A stretch of DNA of 64,000 nt from JAVBKX01 sp031553835. GTDB taxonomy: Bacteria; Bacteroidota; Bacteroidia; Bacteroidales; Azobacteroidaceae. Shown piece by piece: positions 61,077 through 64,000 of this stretch (position 1 is the first letter of the stretch; the number at the start of each line of letters is the position of its first letter). Below the pieces are notes generated by a model. It did not search any database and was not told where the DNA came from. It worked only from the letters and a program-made list of their open reading frames with translations. The stretch lies in NCBI GenBank assembly GCA_031553835.1, contig JAVBKX010000023.1, positions 1 to 64,000 of the forward strand, read 5' to 3'. A program made the translations under genes and the position numbers.

Positions 61077-61112
61077 GTTGTCTGGCTCGGTGGAATGAGC
61101 CAGACAACTTTT
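61077..61112. terminator. Terminator between the ligase-like gene and the MFS gene
   Basis: A perfect 12-bp stem (61077-61088 with 61097-61108) with an 8-base loop and TTTT on the plus side sits between convergent genes. Confidence 0.85.
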
Positions 61113-61133
61113 CAACTCGTGGTGAACAAAATA

Positions 61134-62279
61134 TTATTTGTTGATTTTCTGTGAAATATACATTAAATAAGCGATACATATTGCAATTACGATTACTGCC
61201 CCATTCTGACTGTGCATGGCATCCGAAGCCACTCCCATAAAAAACGGAAAGATTGCTCCACCCGAAATCCCCATAATCATCAGCCCGGAGACTTCGTTAT
61301 TGAGTGTGGGTTTGAATTGCATAGCTTGTGAGAAAATAATCGGGAAAATATTGGAATTTCCGATACCAAGCATGGCAATGCAAACGTAGATGGGAAGAAC
61401 TGTATTAAAAATAAGTAACCCCAATATGCCCACAATCATAATACAAACGCTGGCAATAAAAAAAGTCTTTGGTGATATTTTGGATAGAATAAATGCGCCT
61501 GAAAAACAGCCGGCCGTTCTGGCTATAAAATAAATAAAACAAGCCAATACAGCATTTGCAGCCAACATATCTAATCGTTCTATCAGTATTTTTGGAGCAG
61601 TCAGGTTAGTACCAACATCAATACCGACATGAACCAAAATACCTATGAATAAAATCAGGATTCGCTTGTCTCCCAATAATTTGAAGCATTCCACAAAGGT
61701 GGAGGGTTTTCCGGTGACAGGCATTTCTTTGATCGGTGTAAGGGAAAGCCAGATAATGGGAATAAGTGAAATGGCCGCAAATAAAGGATACAATAATCTC
61801 CAGTTTCCGTATGTGAATGCTGCCCACGAAGCGATGATGGGAGCCAGGAAAGAGGCAATCGCCTTGAAAAATTGCCCGAGAGTCAGACTGCTGGCCAACT
61901 GTTTGCCGCTGACAACATTGGTCACCAACGGATTGAGCGAAACCTGCATCAGTGTATTTCCGATCCCTAATAAGGCGAATGAAATCAACATGATAGGAAG
62001 ATCATTGGCAATCAGCGGGGTTATCATGGCCAGCAGGGTTACGACTAAACTGATAATAACTGTTTTGCGGCGGCCGATTTTGTTCATTAGCATTCCGGTT
62101 GGAACAGATAATACAAGAAACCAAAAGAATACCATGGAAGTCAATAGGTTGGTTACCTTATCGGAGAGTTGGAATTCTTCTTTGATATTGGTTGTGGCAG
62201 TACCTACCAAATCCACATATCCCATGACGAAAAATGCCAACAAGACAGGTACGAGCATGAATATTTGTTTCTTTTCCAT
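61134..62279 (-). CDS. MFS transporter (sugar-porter-like)
   Basis: 381 residues with about twelve membrane segments. The loop 2-3 motif LMNKIGRRKTV and segments such as LGIGNTLMQVSLNPLVTNV resemble the FucP/glucose-type subgroup of the major facilitator family, which import hexoses with protons. GIGNSNIFPIIFSQAM in the second half is also typical. It lies 65 bases after the FGGY kinase gene and probably brings in the sugar that the kinase uses. The substrate is not shown. Confidence 0.88.
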   Translation of the reverse strand: MEKKQIFMLVPVLLAFFVMGYVDLVGTATTNIKEEFQLSDKVTNLLTSMVFFWFLVLSVPTGMLMNKIGRRKTVIISLVVTLLAMITPLIANDLPIMLISFALLGIGNTLMQVSLNPLVTNVVSGKQLASSLTLGQFFKAIASFLAPIIASWAAFTYGNWRLLYPLFAAISLIPIIWLSLTPIKEMPVTGKPSTFVECFKLLGDKRILILFIGILVHVGIDVGTNLTAPKILIERLDMLAANAVLACFIYFIARTAGCFSGAFILSKISPKTFFIASVCIMIVGILGLLIFNTVLPIYVCIAMLGIGNSNIFPIIFSQAMQFKPTLNNEVSGLMIMGISGGAIFPFFMGVASDAMHSQNGAVIVIAICIAYLMYISQKINK

Positions 62280-62344
62280 AATTGATGAATTAATTTTTTA
62301 CAATGTTTATAGTAAGTCAATCCGTTGGGGTTGCATTAACGATG

Positions 62345-63766
62345 TCAAGGAGCAGGGGAAATTTTACTTAAAAAAGCTTCTCTTTCTGCTTCGTTCTTGA
62401 TAATTCCGGTTGTCATTGCCGCATTAATTGCCGCTCCCGTAGCCGCTTCTTCTTCGTATGATGTTAAAAAGAGAGGACATTCAAATGTCTGTTCTATTAA
62501 TTTCGTGAATAATGAATTTCGTTTGAGGCCATTTCCACTTCCGCAAATGTAATGAGTCCGGTCTTGTAATTCAGGAAAATATCCTGTTTTGTAATGAGTG
62601 GCGAGCCCTTTGAGAAAACCGGCAACCAATTCTCCCGGATGAAAGTTGGATGAGTTGATATTGGAAATGCTACCTGTCAGGTTTCCATTTTTTCGTAGTC
62701 CCTCCAATAAAGGAATGACCAATAAAGAAGAATGTAGCTCCAGGCTTTCTTCTCCATATTTTTGCATGTTTTTCCATAATTTGGTTTCATCGATTTCCTG
62801 AAGTTCTAATAATGATAATCCAACCTCTTTGAAAAAATTGAATAGCGATTTATATACTGAACCGCCATTGAGAAAACCGGTCGCAATTAAATAGAAACTG
62901 TCATCGAATGGACGAAGCTGAGTGTCATATCCATCCACGTATTTTCTATAAATATCCAATTCGCTTTTATGAATTAAAAAAGACAATTGGGTGCCTGTTC
63001 CGACATTTAACAGGATGGATTCCTTTTGTCGAATTACGCTACCGAGAAAACTGGCCTGGTTATCTCCCAAGGCGGAAATTACCGGAATAGAGCCCGAGCT
63101 GGCTTGAGCATACCCAACTATACAAGGATTTGCCTTAACAATAGGGAAATTGATAACCTCTAAATCAGTTCCTTGGATAGCCTTCATATTCCAATGATTG
63201 GAATTGATATCATAAAAACCGATGCTGTGAGCCATGCTCGGACTCATTGTGATTGTATTGCTGTTTGCCAATGACATGGCGAAATAATCGGCAACTGTAC
63301 AAAAACTGTCAATATCTGTTCGTTTATCGTAATGAATCCATTTAAACAAAGTGATAATTCCATATCCGTTTGCAACCGTTTCATTTTCAGACAATTGCTT
63401 GACTTTTTCCAACAGCGATATTCCATCCGGTAACATTAATTCGCCACTCCGATCTTGCCAGGTAACAAGGTTGGTAACCGTTTTCTTATTTCTGTCTAAA
63501 CCGATAATGCCATGCATTTGCCCCGTAAAGCCATACGCTGTAATTTTAATACCCGGCAGATTATTGATATCATCCAATAACCGGTAAAATAATTCCGTAA
63601 GAATTTCTATCGATTGTTCTTTCCTGAAAGGATCGGAGAACGTAATGTAAGCATTCGTATTATAGCAGAAACTTTTTTCAATTTGTATGTCGTCGAGATT
63701 AACGACTACAGCAGAGAGAGAGGTCGTGCCGAAATCAATACCTGCGATACATGATTTCATCTTCAT
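62345..63766 (-). CDS. FGGY-family carbohydrate kinase (sedoheptulokinase-like)
   Basis: About 473 residues from the ATG at 63766; nearby ATGs at 63775 and 63760 are also possible. The actin-like ATPase fold opens CIAGIDFGTTSLSAVVV. YGFTGQMHGIIGLD, ALGDNQASFLGS and NVGTGTQLSFLI are found in sedoheptulokinase and related kinases. The FGGY signature 2 is around CGSGNGLKRNSLFTKLIEQ. It phosphorylates a ketose or similar sugar in the cytoplasm. It lies 25 bases after a DUF2961 (GH172-type) gene and before an MFS transporter, a likely catabolic operon. Confidence 0.87.
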   Translation of the reverse strand: MKMKSCIAGIDFGTTSLSAVVVNLDDIQIEKSFCYNTNAYITFSDPFRKEQSIEILTELFYRLLDDINNLPGIKITAYGFTGQMHGIIGLDRNKKTVTNLVTWQDRSGELMLPDGISLLEKVKQLSENETVANGYGIITLFKWIHYDKRTDIDSFCTVADYFAMSLANSNTITMSPSMAHSIGFYDINSNHWNMKAIQGTDLEVINFPIVKANPCIVGYAQASSGSIPVISALGDNQASFLGSVIRQKESILLNVGTGTQLSFLIHKSELDIYRKYVDGYDTQLRPFDDSFYLIATGFLNGGSVYKSLFNFFKEVGLSLLELQEIDETKLWKNMQKYGEESLELHSSLLVIPLLEGLRKNGNLTGSISNINSSNFHPGELVAGFLKGLATHYKTGYFPELQDRTHYICGSGNGLKRNSLFTKLIEQTFECPLFLTSYEEEAATGAAINAAMTTGIIKNEAEREAFLSKISPAP

Positions 63767-63791
63767 ATATTTCATGTTTGAGAATGGGTTG

Positions 63792-64000
63792 TTACTTCAA
63801 ATCGTTGGTGTAAATAGCAGGAGGCAGCGTATATAAAGCTTCATTGATGTCAGAAGCATTCAAAGATTTAGAATCAAGTTCGCCATACCAGTAAATGGTG
63901 GACGCATAATCCACTAAACCGGTTTCCCAGCTAATGAGTTCAAATTCGAAACTGAGTTTGGAATTGAACGGAATAATATCCAGATTGCGTGTTCTGACAA
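63792..64000 (-). CDS. DUF2961 (GH172-type) protein, C-terminal end
   Basis: The last 68 codons of a gene that continues past the window on the minus strand. The piece RNLDIIPFNSKLSFEFEL, then ASTIYWYGELDS, ends PPAIYTNDLK. This is the closing part of the DUF2961 beta-sandwich, now known as GH172, whose characterised members act on fructose- or arabinofuranose-containing glycans. The catalytic part is outside the window, so activity cannot be judged. It is the upstream partner of the kinase and transporter genes. Confidence 0.75.
   Translation of the reverse strand, partial: VRTRNLDIIPFNSKLSFEFELISWETGLVDYASTIYWYGELDSKSLNASDINEALYTLPPAIYTNDLK

Noticed and set aside
61645..62400. 251-codon plus-strand frame
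   Set aside because: It is antisense to the MFS transporter gene, whose family motifs are clear. Long antisense frames arise from codon bias.
1..64000. CRISPR arrays, transposons, prophage, toxin-antitoxin or restriction genes
   Set aside because: None found: no regularly spaced repeats, transposase or integrase motifs, or paired small toxin/antitoxin frames were seen on either strand.

Overview
The window is AT-rich chromosomal DNA from a Bacteroidota bacterium, most likely order Bacteroidales. The evidence is a SusC/SusD pair with accessory surface lipoproteins, a type IX secretion protein (PorQ), many lipoproteins and LytTR regulators. Promoters read as TAnnTTTG near -7 with TTTG near -33, which is the Bacteroidota type. 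Species cannot be fixed from the sequence alone. No phage, integrase, transposase or CRISPR array was seen.

Layout. 1-130: the 3' end of a 5S rRNA (end of an rRNA operon) and its terminator. 147-5558 (+): a PMCA-type calcium P-type ATPase and a class A penicillin-binding protein. 5691-11536 (-): a LytTR signalling locus with a TPR histidine kinase, its response regulator, a lone LytTR protein, then a beta-propeller lipoprotein, an outer-membrane barrel and a lipocalin-like lipoprotein. 11620-14297 (-): tRNA-Ser(GGA), tatD, a conserved unknown and a polyprenyl synthetase. 14494-18126 (+): porQ, cmk, ispH, pfkA. 18127-19056: an RNA-rich interval with an unexplained inverted repeat, tRNA-Thr(CGT), the small SRP RNA and tRNA-Asp(GTC). 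19280-22440: a short RlmN/Cfr-like radical SAM enzyme, rsgA, a DUF1801 protein and tRNA-Arg(TCT).

22732-32436: an exopolysaccharide or O-antigen locus (Wza-like exporter, kinase-less Wzz, Wzx, Wzy, three glycosyltransferases) facing a TviB/WbpO-like UDP-sugar dehydrogenase. 32505-37287 (-): housekeeping genes (HD hydrolase, pyrF, an outer-membrane protein, prfA, a tyrosine phosphatase). 37491-41713: tldD, tldE, mnmA and a small membrane protein. 41746-54257: a glycan/protein utilisation region with a GlutaminaseA-like lipoprotein and a SusC/SusD locus (NHL/TIG lipoprotein, SusC, SusD, DUF1735 lipoprotein), with a divergent GH32-like protein upstream. 54524-61056 (+): a transglutaminase-like/discoidin lipoprotein, a possible 49-residue ORF, two unrecognised exported proteins, a remnant of a duplicated gene start, a membrane-anchored thioredoxin and an O-antigen-ligase/TPR protein. 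This is the least explained part of the window. 61134-64000 (-): an MFS transporter, a sedoheptulokinase-like FGGY kinase and the end of a DUF2961 (GH172-type) gene, probably a small sugar-use operon that continues beyond the window.

Functions are assigned by recognising motifs and family features by eye. No database search was run.
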